NCBI RefSeq assembly: GCF_963662255.1 | Contig: NC_085049.1 | Span: forward strand, 21,050,142 to 21,114,141 | Direction: 5' to 3' | DNA from: Cinclus cinclus | Lineage: Eukaryota; Chordata; Aves; Passeriformes; Cinclidae | Length of the DNA stretch: 64,000 bases | Shown: positions 25,201 through 38,181 of the stretch, one piece after another | Numbering within the stretch: the stretch's first letter is position 1 | Layout of the letters: each line of letters starts with the position of its first letter | Made by a program: the position numbers and the translations under genes | The notes under the pieces: model-generated | Seen by the model: only the letters and a program-made list of their open reading frames with translations | Database searches by the model: none | What the model was told of the DNA's origin: nothing

Positions 25201-28132
25201 CTGTCCCTCACCTCCCTTAATGCTTTAGAATTTCACCATGTTTCCTCTAAGGGCTTTGGATCAAATTTTGGATATAGTTACTGGGTTTAAATAGCAGACT
25301 TCTAATAAGAACTATTGTTCACTGTCCTGCCAGCTGTTCTGTACCACAGTCTGGGCAATGGGTCCTAGTCAGTAGATGTTATAAATCATGTTATTTGTCC
25401 TTTGCCAACTTTGCCCCTTCTCAAGAAAGAAGCTGCCAGTCTGAATCTTGAAAGACCCTCTGTGAAGAGCAGAAAACTTATGGTAGCTTGAAAAAGGGCT
25501 TTTTTTTTCTCTTGTAAAGGCAAGTAAGGGGATGAGCAAATTAATCTATAAAGATACAGAGTGCAGAGCCACTGCTGAAGCTGGAGGCTTTCACCAGCTG
25601 CTGTTTATTGTGAAGATGGCTCTTGGTTTATGTATACCTATAAGAATGATGGATATGGAACTGGGATAAGTTCATCTCTTTTAAAATTATGATTAAACAA
25701 GCAATTTCAATCACAAATTATGTATCACCCTGTCTCTAATCTACCCATTCACTTTACAAAGTAGAGGAGGCAGCTGATTAAATTTAGTCGGCATGTTTTT
25801 TTGCCTGCTGTCTAGACAATTGGCTTGGTTCCCGTTCCTCTGGTCTTAGCTCTCTTTCTTGGTTGTAGGCCCACTAGGCCACTTAACCATTCCGCTGTCG
25901 TTCGAACAGTGTGTTCCTGAGGCTGATAAAGAGCATGTGGGGATGGGCTTTTTTATTTCTTGGGTCGTTAACAGAGAACATGGTACCAGTAAATAAACAC
26001 ACACAGAATCTCTGTTAATGCTGAGTGAGTCCTATTAGAGTGAAAATTATTCAGCTCTAGAATCAGCTCGCTTTGTACTTTGCTCCTCCTGGAATTTAGA
26101 TGGGCCCTTCCACCTGACATCACTGCAGAAGCAGTGGAAAGATTCCAATGTGCTGTCTTTCCCCCTCGAGTTTGTACATGCATAAAGAATCAGCCAAACA
26201 AAGAAAAAGAACCTGAAAATAAAACTTCCCCCAGCTCACCTGAAATCAACACCAAACCCGAACTGCAAACAGCCCTGACTTTGAGCACCCATCTCCAGGT
26301 TCTTTGGATGTAATAATCATTTGCATTTACAGACCCAAACAATATTGATATCACTGGAGCGTATTGCAACAATATTCCACTCCAAAATACCCCAGTGCAT
26401 CTGCTGTGCTGGGTTTGTAGTGTCCTGAGGAGTCACGCTGATTTTATTGTACAAATGGTTATTATTTCTGGTGTATGATTTCAGGCTAGAACTGCAGACT
26501 GACCTATTTAGCCATGGGGTAAAGTGGAGTTCAGTTTTGAGTGAAGTTTGGAATATAAGTTGACAATCTAAAAAAATTTTCGCACAAAGCGCTTGAAAAT
26601 TTAAACTGCTCTCTTTTGTACAAGGGGTCAGCCTTGGAGACAAATGGATGCAAAACATTTGGGAATTGCCTCAAATCAGTGCATGTTGGTCAGTGCAGCA
26701 CTGAGCCAAAGGGGTGTCCAGGTGTCACAGCAGCCAGCCAGGCTGGGGGCAGGGAGAGACACTGGAGCAGTTGGGAATTGTGCTGCTTAGTGCATTTTCC
26801 AAACACACCCTTACAGGTCCCATCAGCCAGCCAGCAAGCTGGACTTCCTATGTAGGATGGATACAAAATGGACAGGAAACTGAATTCTCACAAGAGGGAT
26901 AAAAATTCAGAAGAAGTTGACCTTTCTGTCCAGGCCATCTATAATCAAAAACCTAATTTTTTTCCACTAGAAACATAGACATCCTAGTGGGTATATTTGT
27001 AGCAGCTGTATTGTTGTCTTCCACTGTAGTGTGGGTTTTTTTTGTTTTGTTTTGTTTTTTGTTTTAGAAGGCTGCATTAGTCCAAAATGCTGTGTGGTGT
27101 TTTCTTTAGTAATGTCATGTGGTTTTTGCCATGACAGTAAGCAAGATACATCTCTCATGCAAATACTTGTTTATTGGAGCATTCAAATAGGCAAGTTATT
27201 ATTCATCATTTTAAAATTGAGGGATTTGGTAAAAGATATCTATAGCAGCCATTGGTTTAATCCTTTCTGGGTCTATTTTCCTGATTGACTGCATGGGGTG
27301 TGAAGTTTTTGGGGGGTTTTGTTTTGTGTTGCATTTTTCTGTTTCCAGGATCAGCAGAAGTTTGTGCAGATGCCATCTGTTTTGTATTTAAACTTACCAT
27401 ACCTGCTGCATTTTCTTCTCTGAATAGGGTAACCTGAAATGCCACAGCCATGAATCTTTACTCAAAAGTTGGGTTTTTCCCCCTTTTACCTCCCACTGCT
27501 GATTGTACTGTGCTCCTACTAATCCTGCTGGGAGAACTGTATTCTCCCCAGCTCAATTTGCTGTGCCATTTTGCCTCACCTGTTTCAAAGTGATCTCATA
27601 CCAGAGTTCCTCAGAAAACCATCTGTTTAAATTCTGGGTGATTTGATGGTCTTTTCTGTCTTTTTCCTTACAGTCACACACATTTCTAGTGTTTGGCCTC
27701 ACAGATGCTTTGCAAAAATACTTTGCACCATGCCAGAAAGTCTATCCTTTTGTCTTCAACTAACAGTTTAATTGTTTTGAATGCACGTGTCATAGTTATT
27801 TTTAATTTTCCCTCTTTAGAAGGAAAAAGTCAATATTTTTCAGGTGCACTTTGCACTTCTTACTTAAAGGAGTTGGCCTCTACTCTGCCATTTTTTGGTT
27901 TCCAAGTTAGGCGCAAGCTTCCACAGAGGTAGTTCTTTGATTCTTGTTAATAAATAGAAGGCATTGTGTGGCTTCTGGATAGTTTCTGCAAGTTATATAG
28001 GTTCCATTTCATACGATGGAAAGGAAACACTGAATAGTTAGCTTCTAATTCCAAACAACGATTAATGCAGTAAGGAAGACAATATCCTCTTTAAAATCTA
28101 TTTTTGTCTTTCCCTCCAATTTTGCTATACAG
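22241..28132. other. intron-like stretch with isolated exon-like signals
   Basis: Plus-strand acceptors with good pyrimidine tracts end at 22686 and 27348, each followed by an open frame but lacking a convincing donor in a matching phase. A minus-strand candidate exon at 23190-23395 is listed separately. T-rich runs occur near 27040. The rest holds nothing I recognise. Confidence 0.35.
23190..23395 (-). CDS. candidate minus-strand coding exon
   Basis: Read on the minus strand, a strong acceptor (CAGCCTTTCTTTACTGCCTTAG) is followed by 206 bases. After two carry-over bases they are open for 68 codons, up to a donor (AAACTG then GTATGTATT). The peptide is polar, for example YRNRQKAHAVSPETVKDEDG followed by RQNSYAHERANIYARNF, and near the end YKEDTKQYKVTWYSKL. 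It lies inside the proposed intron of the plus-strand model, so it would belong to another transcript. It has no partner exons that I could place, and the family is not recognised. Confidence 0.22.
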
Positions 28133-28182
28133 TTTCCAGACCTTCCCCCCAGACTCATCCTGCCTAGCTTCCTGTCGAAAAC
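28133..28182 (+). CDS. candidate exon 2 of the CpG-island gene model
   Basis: An excellent acceptor tract (TTTTTGTCTTTCCCTCCAATTTTGCTATACAG) precedes 50 bases that end at a good donor (AAAAC then GTGAGG). Joined to the two bases left by the exon at 13699, they are open and encode S, then FQTFPPDSSCLASCRK, leaving one base. The leftover phase matches the two-base start of the exon at 32498. Phase 0 is also open, so the frame choice depends on the chain. The basic end (CRK then R) continues the charged character of exon 1. Confidence 0.3.
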
Positions 28183-31100
28183 GTGAGGAAACATTTGCAC
28201 ATATCCTCACAAAGAAGCTTTACTTATTTGTTGGTCACTGCACATCATTTTCACAGCATTATTTGCAGCTTAGACGCTCCCGAAAAGAAAAAAAAAATAA
28301 TTTCTGCTACAACAAATGAGATTTTTTAATTAATTGGGACTGTTTTGGCTTAGAGGCTAACACAGGCATGCTTCTAGTGAGAATAATGTCTAAAAATGCA
28401 TATCATGAGCTAGGAGAGGGAAAAAAAAGAAGCTACTCTTGTACCAAATTTCATATTGTGTTGTGTGAGAGATTCCACATGTTGTTACTTCATACAAATG
28501 TTTTCTCCCAAGAAGGAGAACAAAGTAAGATATTCAAAAGAACATAACAATAAAACATATGGATTAAAAAAAAAAATCTGTCATCTTAAATGAGCAATAT
28601 CATTATTTAGCTTGCCTCCAGTGGGTCTGAGATGTTTGTAGGCTGTTAAAATATGAGTTCATTCTAGGACAAAGAAGGTTTTTCTATTTTTTACATTTTC
28701 CTCTGTAAATCATTGGTGGGGGGAAGAGAAAAAAGGGTGGAATTATGCTCTGGACACTGCTGCCTTTGCATTTTTGGCATTGTGCCTTCTTACTGTTTTA
28801 TTGTCTATTTTGGCTGAACTTGAAGTTCCAACCATGCTCCCTGCCAAAAAGAAAAAAAAAAAAGTCAGGTCCTTTAAGGATACTGGAAAATGAAGCCAGT
28901 TTTTGAATCCGCCACGTCCTGTAAGCAAATAAAAATGAATCTCTATGGAGCTCAGACGTTACTTCCTGTTCTCCTTTGGATTCCAAGCAGGAATGGAGCA
29001 ATTTTTCTCTGAATCCAAAAAAAAAAGGAGGAGGGAGGGGGAGAATATATGGCTTCAAAGCAGCACAGGAGAAATCTTCGAGAGGCTTCTATGTGGCTAA
29101 CTAAAAGTATAGGTAAAATATTTTACACCTTAAGTAATATATGTCTGAACTTGGAAAAATGTGTAGCAACTTCCCCTTCCCCCACTCTCCAGCACTCATA
29201 CTTTGTAAGATAGTGGACATATTAAAAATACACAAAATTTTTTGTTGGATGTTTCCTTTTCTACTGGTTTTGTAGGTTGAAAACTAAGCTTGCAAATGTT
29301 TTGGTCTTGATAGCATGTACTGATTCCTTAAGACATGTGAAATTTATCAGGAAGATCCTACTTGCAGTTTCCTGAGGAGACCAAAATGGGGGGGGGGGGG
29401 GGGGGGGGGGTGTGAAGAAGGGAGAGGAATACTTTCCTAGATAAGATAATAGGGATTTTGTTATGGTAATCTGTGTATTGTGATAACTCCATCAGTAAAG
29501 ATCTCAGTTTTTAGGTGCTGCTACTTTCCCAACTTTTGAATGACTGGAGAACGTATTTTGACATAAAAGATAAACTGCTAGCATAAAGTAGACTTCTGGA
29601 TTTTTGCCACTGTGAAATTAGGAGTAACTGTAACCCAAGCAGACTAGCCAAGCTTGAAATTCACTGTGGACAAATGTTCTTTGTGCATAATTCTAGAGGA
29701 AACTATTTTTGGTAGTGAATGAATATATGTAATCATTAACACATGATGGGGCTGCTGTAAAGGCATCAGGCTGAAGCATGAACGCTTCCAGCACCCAAGA
29801 GGTGCTGCTGTATTTTATTTAATAAACTGTCTGGAATGTTCTATTACTTTGACTTTTTGTTTTCTTATTTCTGAAGTTTACATTAATAAAGCAACTTTTA
29901 AATTATGTCTAGGAGAAAATACGTTCTTTCTTTTCTTCAAAAGAGGCAAAACAATGTAGCTCAAAAGAAGTCAGTTACGCTGTTGCAAGGAACACAAAAG
30001 AACACAAAGAAGATTTTTGCAAGATCTCTGAACATACTTTTACAGGCAGTTTGTAGTGTGTATATCTATTTGTGTTTGTCTGGGAAAGGTAAATTATCTG
30101 AGAGGCACTGGATTTCTTGGTATAAGTAGAAGTTATTTCTGGTTTTGCAGAAAGTTGAGAGATCCCATTATGGCTTCTTGCCAATGTTGAAAGGGCTCAT
30201 TTGATTTCTTATTTTGGCATGCAGTGGGACACAGGAGAGCTGTCAGCATCGTAGACCTGATTGCAGGAGTTTTCTGAAAGTAGCTTTTAGCATTTCCATG
30301 CCTTGCTGGGTTTGTGGCCTGAATTCCAAGGAAGGTTAAGACGTGATAGGAAAGCCTGGAGTCACTGAGTCGACGTCCCAAAGGCTGCTAGATGGTGTGG
30401 GAAGGGATCTGCTGTGCCCTGCACAGCGAGGGCTGACCCCTTGTGTTGGGCAGTGCTGGAGTGCTACAGGAAGTGGACGTGCTGTGGTATGGGCATTTGG
30501 GTAACAGCTGCCTTCTGTCCCCCGTTGGAGTGTCTTGAGTGGTAGGTGATGCCCTGGGGAAGCTGTGCTATTCCTCAGAGCAGTGGGAAGGGTCAGGAGA
30601 TTGTCACTGTCTACCCCATACTCTCCTTCCTGGGTGGTTCCGAGTCTGGTTGGCAATGACTGGGGGAGGTTGTGTGTTCCATGGAAATCAGTGGGAATTT
30701 TATCTTATAAAAATGGTTGATCTTGATTGATGGCCTATGTCTGTGTTCCCTTCTCTTTGACAGGGAATAAGCAAGTTGTTAACTTTCCAATGGATATGGA
30801 CTTACATTTTACTTCCCCCCCAGCCCCCCCCACCCTTTTACTTTAAGACTGAACTCTGAAGGGTTATGCAAACAGTAAGTAGTGGGAATAAGATTTACTT
30901 CTAGGTGGAGTACTAAATACAAGGCTTACATCTGGAAACATTTACTGGATCAGACCCTATCTGGGACTGCAAGTCAACCAAGGAACACAACGGGAAGCAA
31001 AGAAAATGGTACTAGTAACTCAGAATCAAAGAATTATTTTTTTTTATTAGTAGTTCTGAATTTCATTCGTGGAGGTTAGTATTTATGATTTTGCCTAAAG

Positions 31101-32497
31101 TGCATACTTTTCCACATTAGAGTTGGTCTTGCATAGTTTTCACCTGTAATGATCATTTTAGCCATTCCATTGTCTAAAACATGTCTTTTCTATTTAGCAT
31201 CTTTTTGGCCAATGATTCCTGACTGCTTTCATAAATGCATAAAATCAGAGTTTTAACATGTTTCACCTTCCATGCACCACCGAAACTCTGTGGTAGCTCT
31301 TTCTCAGACTTTCAGGCTGAAGATTGCTGTGCTGTTATGTTAGACTTCAGACTTAGATTTTGCAGAAAAAAACTTTAATAAAATCCTAAACTTTTGCTTC
31401 AGTTGGATTTCTTGAGGAGATGAGAATTCCTTAGTTGTCCCATGTCTGTCTTTCATGACCCAGCTAATAGCCTCTGAACTGTTGCCAGATTTGACAAGGG
31501 GTGCCCCGTTAGATACTGTAGTTTTGTTACACAAGGCCTTCTCTATAGGCTGTCCCAGGCCCTGTGCAACCCTGAAGCATCACAAGTGCAGATGAATATA
31601 ATAGGTGAGAGTGAGAATCATAGGGATTGTTGGAAGGATTTGTGGAGTACTGTATAGGGGAAGGAGAAGCTTGGTCCATCCCTGATAAAAATGTCAGAGG
31701 ATTGTCCACACTCAGCAAGTTTTTTAAAGAAGTTTGTAAAAATGAAGTGTCTGAATAAAGGAAATGCCTTGTCTTTGTCAGAGGCAGGACAGCCCTCCTG
31801 TAGGAGGGTTTACATTGTCCTGCTCTTGCCTCTGCTGAGGTGATTAAGACCTGTTTTGCAGAGACAGAGGTCATGCCATTGCAGTGCTGTTGTGGGGTGT
31901 TGAGTCTGGAGAGAATTTAAAAAAATTAAAACTTAGTGATCCAAAGACAAAGGAGGAAGTTTTACAGGATCTTGGGACTGCCCTAAATCACTGCAGCAGA
32001 TCCTGTGGAAGAAAGGTCTTTTAGAAGTACCTGTTGGAAGAGCTGTTTTTTCCCTGCTGAGGATGGGTGTTTGATGGCACGGTGAGAGAAAGTGAAGCAT
32101 GTTTCTGAGTTTGGCCTTCAAAACAGCTAATGATTTATGGCTTCAGCTATGTCTTCCACCTTCCACAGAGATATCATGTTTCTTATTGGTGTCACCAGTA
32201 CAAACTCCTTGTTTTCCATGGAAGAGGTATATTCCTTAAACCACCTAGTGGAGCAGCAGCCAAAACACCCTGCTCATTTGTACTGCCGGCTTGGACTTGC
32301 GTCTGAAAACATTAATTCTGTACTTAAAATAGTCTGAATCTTACAGGAAGTAAATGTGTGATGCAATCCAAGAAACAAATGTTGCATAAGATCATGGGGC
32401 TTTGCTCAGACCTAATTGAGTGACTGGAATTCCAGACCTCACTGTTGTAGCCATCTGAACACTCATCTATTCCTGCTTTCATCTCTTTGCTGTAAAG
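28183..32497 (+). other. intron-like stretch
   Basis: No further exon fits both strands' signals. The stretch holds a G23 run (listed separately), short A-runs near 28281, 28568 and 28850, and a moderately GC-rich block at 30330-30660 without a recognised repeat. Confidence 0.4.
29388..29410. repeat. G23 homopolymer
   Basis: Twenty-three consecutive G follow CCAAAAT and precede TGTGAAG. It is a likely G-quadruplex former, and its length may be unstable or mis-sequenced. Confidence 0.92.
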
Positions 32498-32554
32498 GGA
32501 ATGCAGCAGTGGTGAAACCGTGTGGGGACATGGAGAATTCAGGCAGTGAATTTA
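32498..32554 (+). CDS. candidate exon 3 of the CpG-island gene model
   Basis: A strong acceptor (TCCTGCTTTCATCTCTTTGCTGTAAAG) and a consensus donor (GAATTTA then GTAAGTA) bracket 57 bases. Only one of three frames is free of stops, and it starts with two bases and ends with one. That is exactly the phase required by the exons at 28182 and 33449. The peptide is NAAVVKPCGDMENSGSEF, short and acidic with no recognised motif. Unique frame openness plus phase agreement is the main support. Confidence 0.35.
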
Positions 32555-33448
32555 GTAAGTACATTTTTTCCTGTATTTTAGCTGAGAGTAGGCACATTGT
32601 GTTTTATATGCTTTCAATGATGGATGCTTTGTACAAATGGATATTATTTTTTTCTATAAAGTCTTGCATTTCAGATTTAAAGTTTGGCTGATAGAGTTCT
32701 GCTGCATACCTACTGCTACAGTAATGCAGGGATTCACTGGAATTTTTATTGTGGTTAGACAGCAGGTTTGCCATGTTAGCTGTTCCACTAAGGAACAAAT
32801 GGAGAGAAGGAAATTTTGTTAATTTACATAGAAGGAATTTTAGATTCCTACTCTGTCAGCAATGTGTATGTGCTGGCTGCCATTGACACAATGAACATTT
32901 GGGTCCATTGTGAAGTCTTGAGTGTTCTTTGTTTCACAGAATAATTAATGCAATCTGTTAATAATGATATTCATTATATTGAGTTCTAGTATCTCTTATT
33001 GCATAGGTGGGGACAGAGTTAAACAAAGAATCAGTTTATTCAGGAGAGCTGCAGCTCTGAGTTAAAAGCTTTTTGTTGAAACAGTAAATTGATAGGTTCA
33101 TGTGTGAAGGCTTTTAATGGCTGGGATTTTGTGTTATTGGAGTTTAGCATCTTCAATGAAATACTGGATGGTGCCTTTTGGAAGGGTGTTAGAGGTGATG
33201 TGCAGTATTCTGTTTTCTCTTGTGCCCACGTGGGAATGTGAAACTCTTATAGATCAGGTTAACTATCAGGAGGTTTGGAATTAATAGTGATGTCATAGTG
33301 TCTAAAAAGTGTTAAACTAGAACAAATTACGCATAAATCCTTATCACAAATCCTACTTGATTCTTTTTATATTGCTTGTTATAAATAGACATGTATCACC
33401 ATATATACACATTATACATAATATTTTATTATGTATATTCCCCTACAG

Positions 33449-33492
33449 AGAAAGCTCGGTCAGAGGCGGATTCAGTGTGGCCTTTGCCGCAG
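33449..33492 (+). CDS. candidate exon 4 of the CpG-island gene model
   Basis: A 44-base segment is clearly richer in G+C and CpG than the very AT-rich DNA around it. The acceptor is ATGTATATTCCCCTACAG and the donor is CCGCAG then GTATTT. In the phase left by the exon at 32554 it reads K, then KARSEADSVWPLPQ, and ends exactly on a codon. All three frames are open because it is short, so phase agreement and the composition contrast are the evidence. Confidence 0.35.
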
Positions 33493-34739
33493 GTATTTCT
33501 AATTACAACTAGGTGACCATGACCTGAAGAATCAGCTGGCATTTGCCTAAGTAAAAACTAAGAATTTGCTTTGATGTTTGTGACCATTTATATTAGTTTT
33601 CTGAATATGTCTATAAAGTCACTGTTCTGATGATGAAAACACTGATGAACAGAAGGGAGTAATTTCGCTTGTTTTTGGGCTGGCCTGCGTTTTACACAAA
33701 AGTTTTTGTCTGAAGAGTTTGAGATCACTAAAAAGTCTTTTCTCTTGTGTTAAATTGATTTACTTCTTAATTGAAATATGGCATAAAATTAAAAAAATAG
33801 AGAATATGGTGTATTGGAGATGACCAGTCATAATGAACATTATAAAAGTGTAATCAAGACCAATAGTTAACAAAACTCAAATCCCAGAAGCCCAAGATGA
33901 AACAAGGGAAAAGAGCTGTTGCTTTTCCTGTTTAGCAAACAAGATCTTTAGTAATTTTGGATTTATAAACCAAAATTGCCAACTTGTACTTTCAGTATTT
34001 TGCTTTTCAAAACCTATAAGCCTAGCTGTAGTCTCTTACCAAACCATGACTTTACAGGATGCCTTTCCTACTAGCAAGTGTCTAATTGACCTTTCTGAGC
34101 CAAGAGAGTTGTGAAGAACAGAATTCCTTGTCTCTGCCTACATTTTGCAAACAGCTTGGAACCTTCCCGTTTCAGTGTCACATTCTAAGTATTTACACTC
34201 TAAGGTTTCTTAAGAGAAAGATGACACAATAGTTACTATGGAAATGGCTTCTTGGGATTGTATATTTAATTTAATTTCCCTAAGTAATAATAGGTTCTAA
34301 CTCATGATGTGCAATAATAATGCAAAATAGGAAAAGCTCAGTCCATGTAGTATGGGTTTCAGGAGCTAATTTTTCAGCTTATTTGTCTGTTTCAGTGTAT
34401 GAGCTGTACTCGGGTTTAAAACCAGGTTCAGTCTACAAGTTGTTTGGTTTATTTTATGCAGTAACAGTGCTGGAATCTGCTGGAAATCATTGCATTTTTT
34501 GCAACTCTAAAAAAAAATTAATGTTAATTTTTACTTTTGAAAAATTGGCCAAAATGCTCAATAACAGTCCCATTTACATTAATATTGGTCATGAATGTTT
34601 ATTATTTCCCACACAAACATTTCTGTGCATTGTCCTAAAACTAAATGACTGATATTGCCTCATTTACTATCTCCTACATCCCTTGCTCCTGCCCTGTGCT
34701 TGGTAAGGTGATTGTGTGTGACTTGTGTCTCATTTTCAG
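33493..34739 (+). other. intron-like AT-rich stretch
   Basis: No exon or repeat is recognised. A 110-codon ATG frame at 34320-34652 has no splice context and no family resemblance I can name, so I treat it as chance. Confidence 0.4.
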
Positions 34740-34832
34740 CTGAGACAAGAAGAGGATGCATTTTCACATCACCATTCAAAACTGCTGATACTGGCCCGAA
34801 GAAGCTGCACTACAGCTGGATCACCAATTTGA
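34740..34832 (+). CDS. candidate terminal coding exon of the CpG-island gene model
   Basis: An excellent acceptor (ACTTGTGTCTCATTTTCAG) is followed, in the phase set by the exon at 33492, by 30 open codons and a TGA stop at 34830-34832. The peptide starts LRQEEDAFSHHHSKLL and ends RRSCTTAGSPI. Downstream sequence would be the 3' UTR, with a canonical AATAAA at 35067-35072 about 235 bases after the stop. The whole model gives about 114 residues over five exons. I do not recognise the protein. Confidence 0.35.
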   Translation: MRQEEDAFSHHHSKLLILARRSCTTAGSPI

Positions 34833-35066
34833 TTGTCTTTGCTCCACTTTGTACACAGAAATTGCTAAGTTAGAGATAAGTAATATTTGCTGCTAAGAAC
34901 TGAGGAAAGCATTAATTTATTTTTTTTTGTCATTCATTAGTTAAAAGCAGAGTCGTTCTCTGCAACCTTGCCAGTTTAAGATCAGAAAGCAGCATTTTGA
35001 CAGATGCTCTTGTGTGTTTGCTATGTCAGTAGCAGGTTTTCATGCCTCTTCTCCAAGAAAGCAGAA

Positions 35067-35072
35067 AATAAA
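35067..35072 (+). terminator. poly(A) signal AATAAA
   Basis: A canonical AATAAA lies downstream of the candidate terminal exon. A second AATAAA at 35301-35306 runs directly into a stretch of 17 A. Either could end the model's transcript, but the hexamer is frequent by chance in AT-rich DNA. Confidence 0.35.
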
Positions 35073-35303
35073 CATGGAATTTCAGTGGCTAAATTGCTTT
35101 CTGTAGTTGCAGCCAAATGGTTTATGTGCTTCACATATTACTCAGGTGCAGTCCTGTCAGTGTAAGTTCTGCCTTCCCCATCCCCTAATATGTTATTTAG
35201 TGGTATTGAAAAGCTGTCCTTTCAAGATGCATTTATTTCAATTGTGGCATGTTATACACTGACAAAAGCAAAGTCAGTTGATCATTTAGTGTTGCTCTGA
35301 AAT

Positions 35304-35320
35304 AAAAAAAAAAAAAAAAA
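35304..35320. repeat. A17 homopolymer
   Basis: Seventeen consecutive A follow AAT. They overlap a poly(A)-signal hexamer. No retroposed body is recognised upstream. Confidence 0.9.
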
Positions 35321-38181
35321 CAGGTGAGAATTGTCTCAGTTTCCCTAAAAAAAAAAATCTTTAAATCTTGCCTATGAGGCAGCAAGCAGCATCAAGGCTT
35401 ATATGTTCCTGAATGAAAATTTGGCACAGGAAATCTGCTCACCAGATCTAATTCCCTGGATACCTTTTCTGCATCCTTTGCCATTTCTTTTTCCTCTATG
35501 TTTGTGTTGAGATGCCTCTGTCTCTTTTCTTTACATTATTGTTCTCCAGGTGCCTGTTTCCTCTTTTTCCTTTTCATTTAATTTCTTCTTCCTTGTGCTC
35601 TCTGACTTTCCTCCTTGGAAGAGTCACAGCAACTATATCAAGCATGTTTTTCTCTCTTATTATCAGACTAATTCTTCTCTGTACTTCTCAATCTACTGCA
35701 TAAATAAAGCTCTTTTTTCCCACTGTAATGGTACAGAATCATAATACCTCTTTGCTAGGGATCCACTCAGTTTGCCACCTTTCCCTTTGCATTTCTTGAA
35801 GGCAAATTTCTTCTAGAAGTACAAAAAGAGACTCATTTCTGAGAGACTCTTAACAGGTATTTCGTAGCAGTCTTTAAGGCTCATTTCAGAGAGACTATGT
35901 TAACAGAATTCTCGTTTAAGAGACTTGTATGTAAAGGCAGGCTCTGTGCTGGTAGGCAAAGGCAGATTTTGTTTGAAAATTACAGAAATAACAGGCGAAG
36001 TGAATGCCTGTAATCACTCACTGCTGCAGTTAGTAAGTTATAAAATCAGCTATAAAGCATAAGGCTTTGTATCCACCCATACCTGAATGTGTGTGGAAAC
36101 CAGAGGACTTAAAGAAGCAAAATTTGATCTTTTGTCTCCCTGCTTTTTTGTTTTTTGGTTTTTTTAAGAAGTGGATTTGCTAAGACTCACTGAAAGAGTT
36201 GGTAAATTGGGTATCACATCTTGAATTTATAAGGGAAGTTAATATGGGTAATGTGGGTAGATAGGTAGGAAAATCAGAAAAGCTCTAATGGCTTTCAGAT
36301 CCCATGTAACTTCTGGCTCACTGAGAACATGAGTCTGTGTGAAAACCTCCTGGAGAGGCGAGGGTGTCAGAATGGCTGTCTCTCTTCAGGCAGTGAGGTG
36401 TCTCATTATGCTCTTTTGAATTAGAGCAGTATCACAAAACACAAGCTTAACTTCTATGGTGGATGGAGTTCTTATTAAGATAAATTAAAATCTTTGTCTA
36501 ATCTGATTTCAGATTACATTGACAGGTATCCTCTCCACAATGGATACATGGGCACTTCAAGCAAAGTTCTCTATATGCTTGTACACTCTGTGCATCTCAT
36601 TGGCCATGGGTTTTTTTTGACGGAACAACCATGTGGTTTTTTAAAGCATGTTTGAGCTAATTGCCATCAAACTACATGTATAACAGTGATTATTTTCTCT
36701 GCCTTAAATGCATCTGAAAATGAAGATTCTCTCATATGTTATTAAATTGTGTGAAATTTGCTTCACAGTGTGCAGCTTTCTCCCCTTTTTATAGGTAGTA
36801 CGTCTGTTGTTTTCATGCTGCAGAGGTTTCATGTTTGTGTTTGGTGTCATCCCAACTCAAGACTGTCTATGACAGGAGCCTTCTGTATATCCTGCAGGTG
36901 GACTTTGAAGCTGTGTGCCCCTGTCACTGGGGCTGTAGGAGCCACAGAGAGTCTCCTGTTTTCCCTGGATGGGGCGAGTGTCAGAGCTCTGGGGAGTTTG
37001 AGTTGTCATTTACGTTGAGCACAAGTTGAATGATGACACTGAATTCTTCCTCTTGGAGCTGCACTGGTACACCTGATTAATGGAACAGTGCTGCACTTCC
37101 TTTGGTTAGCTGGCATGAGTTTAAGTAACTTCTAGTAACTCACAGTGTCTGAGCAAGGCTTGGGGGAGCCATTAATGAGCTTTTGGAGAAGGTAGATAAT
37201 GGGGAGTTCAGCAGTCCAGGTTTTGTCAGAGGTTTGAGAATAAACCAAAGTCAAGTCACTTTACTCTGTTGAATCTTTCCATTGTCTGTGGCTAAAGATG
37301 AAATCAAAGATGTACTGGATACTGAAGTTTATATGCAGAGAGGAAGAAAATGTATGGTGTATTTATTTTGTTATGATTTATAAGCCTCAATTAAAAAAAT
37401 GTAATTAATGTAATTATCAGAACTAATGATTCTTATTTCAACTTTATTACATTCATTGTTTTTAATAGAGATATTTGCAAAGAGCGTATTTGTTCTCCAC
37501 CAGTTTGGTGTTTTGGGTCAGATTCAGGTCTAGAGCGGGCAGGTTCAGCACCACTGAATTGGTGCCTGTATGTGGCCTCCCCCCTTTATATAGCTGTCAG
37601 TCTTTCAAGTTGGAATGGAGTCACTATTCCCCCCTTTATGTGGATGGAAGAATGGCACTAAAACAGCACTTAATGAGTCATACCATGTTATTAGTAGTTG
37701 AAAAGCCTATTGATGCTGTATTTTACCACTGCATAGGAAAGTCAGGATTATTATTTTGATCCCAAAGTGATTAACATGTCCAAACATGTTGCAGGGAATT
37801 AATAAGTCTTCCTAGCTGCACAGACCAAGCAGAGCAAAAGTGCATCTTTACAGCTAATTGGAGGTTAGCTTTCCCACTTAAGGCCACCAGCAAGATCTGC
37901 CATTCCCTGTGTATCTTCTCCAACATTACTGTCCTCTGCTTGGAGATTCTGTTCTGCCCATATCTCTCTGGCTTCCTTCAATACTACCTTTCCATTATGT
38001 CAGTAAACATCGAGTTTCTCTTCCTCCCTAAAGAGAACTGACAGAACAGATTTGCATATATTGCAGGTGGGTTTTGATACAAGAGAAATGCAGAGTAATA
38101 GTGGGAATCTGTGCAAATTATCATGAGGAGTGCTGCTGTAACTAGATTTGTATTTTGGTTTTGTTTGGACCATGCTCTTAC

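Noticed and set aside
27349..27427. Plus-strand segment after a strong acceptor, open to GTAACC
   Set aside because: Its end phase does not fit the exon at 28133 in the frame needed by the later exons.
31527..31874. 115-codon minus-strand frame
   Set aside because: No splice sites, motif or repeat identity support it; it is probably chance.
34320..34652. 110-codon plus-strand frame
   Set aside because: It has no splice context, promoter or recognisable motif, and its composition is typical of AT-rich DNA.
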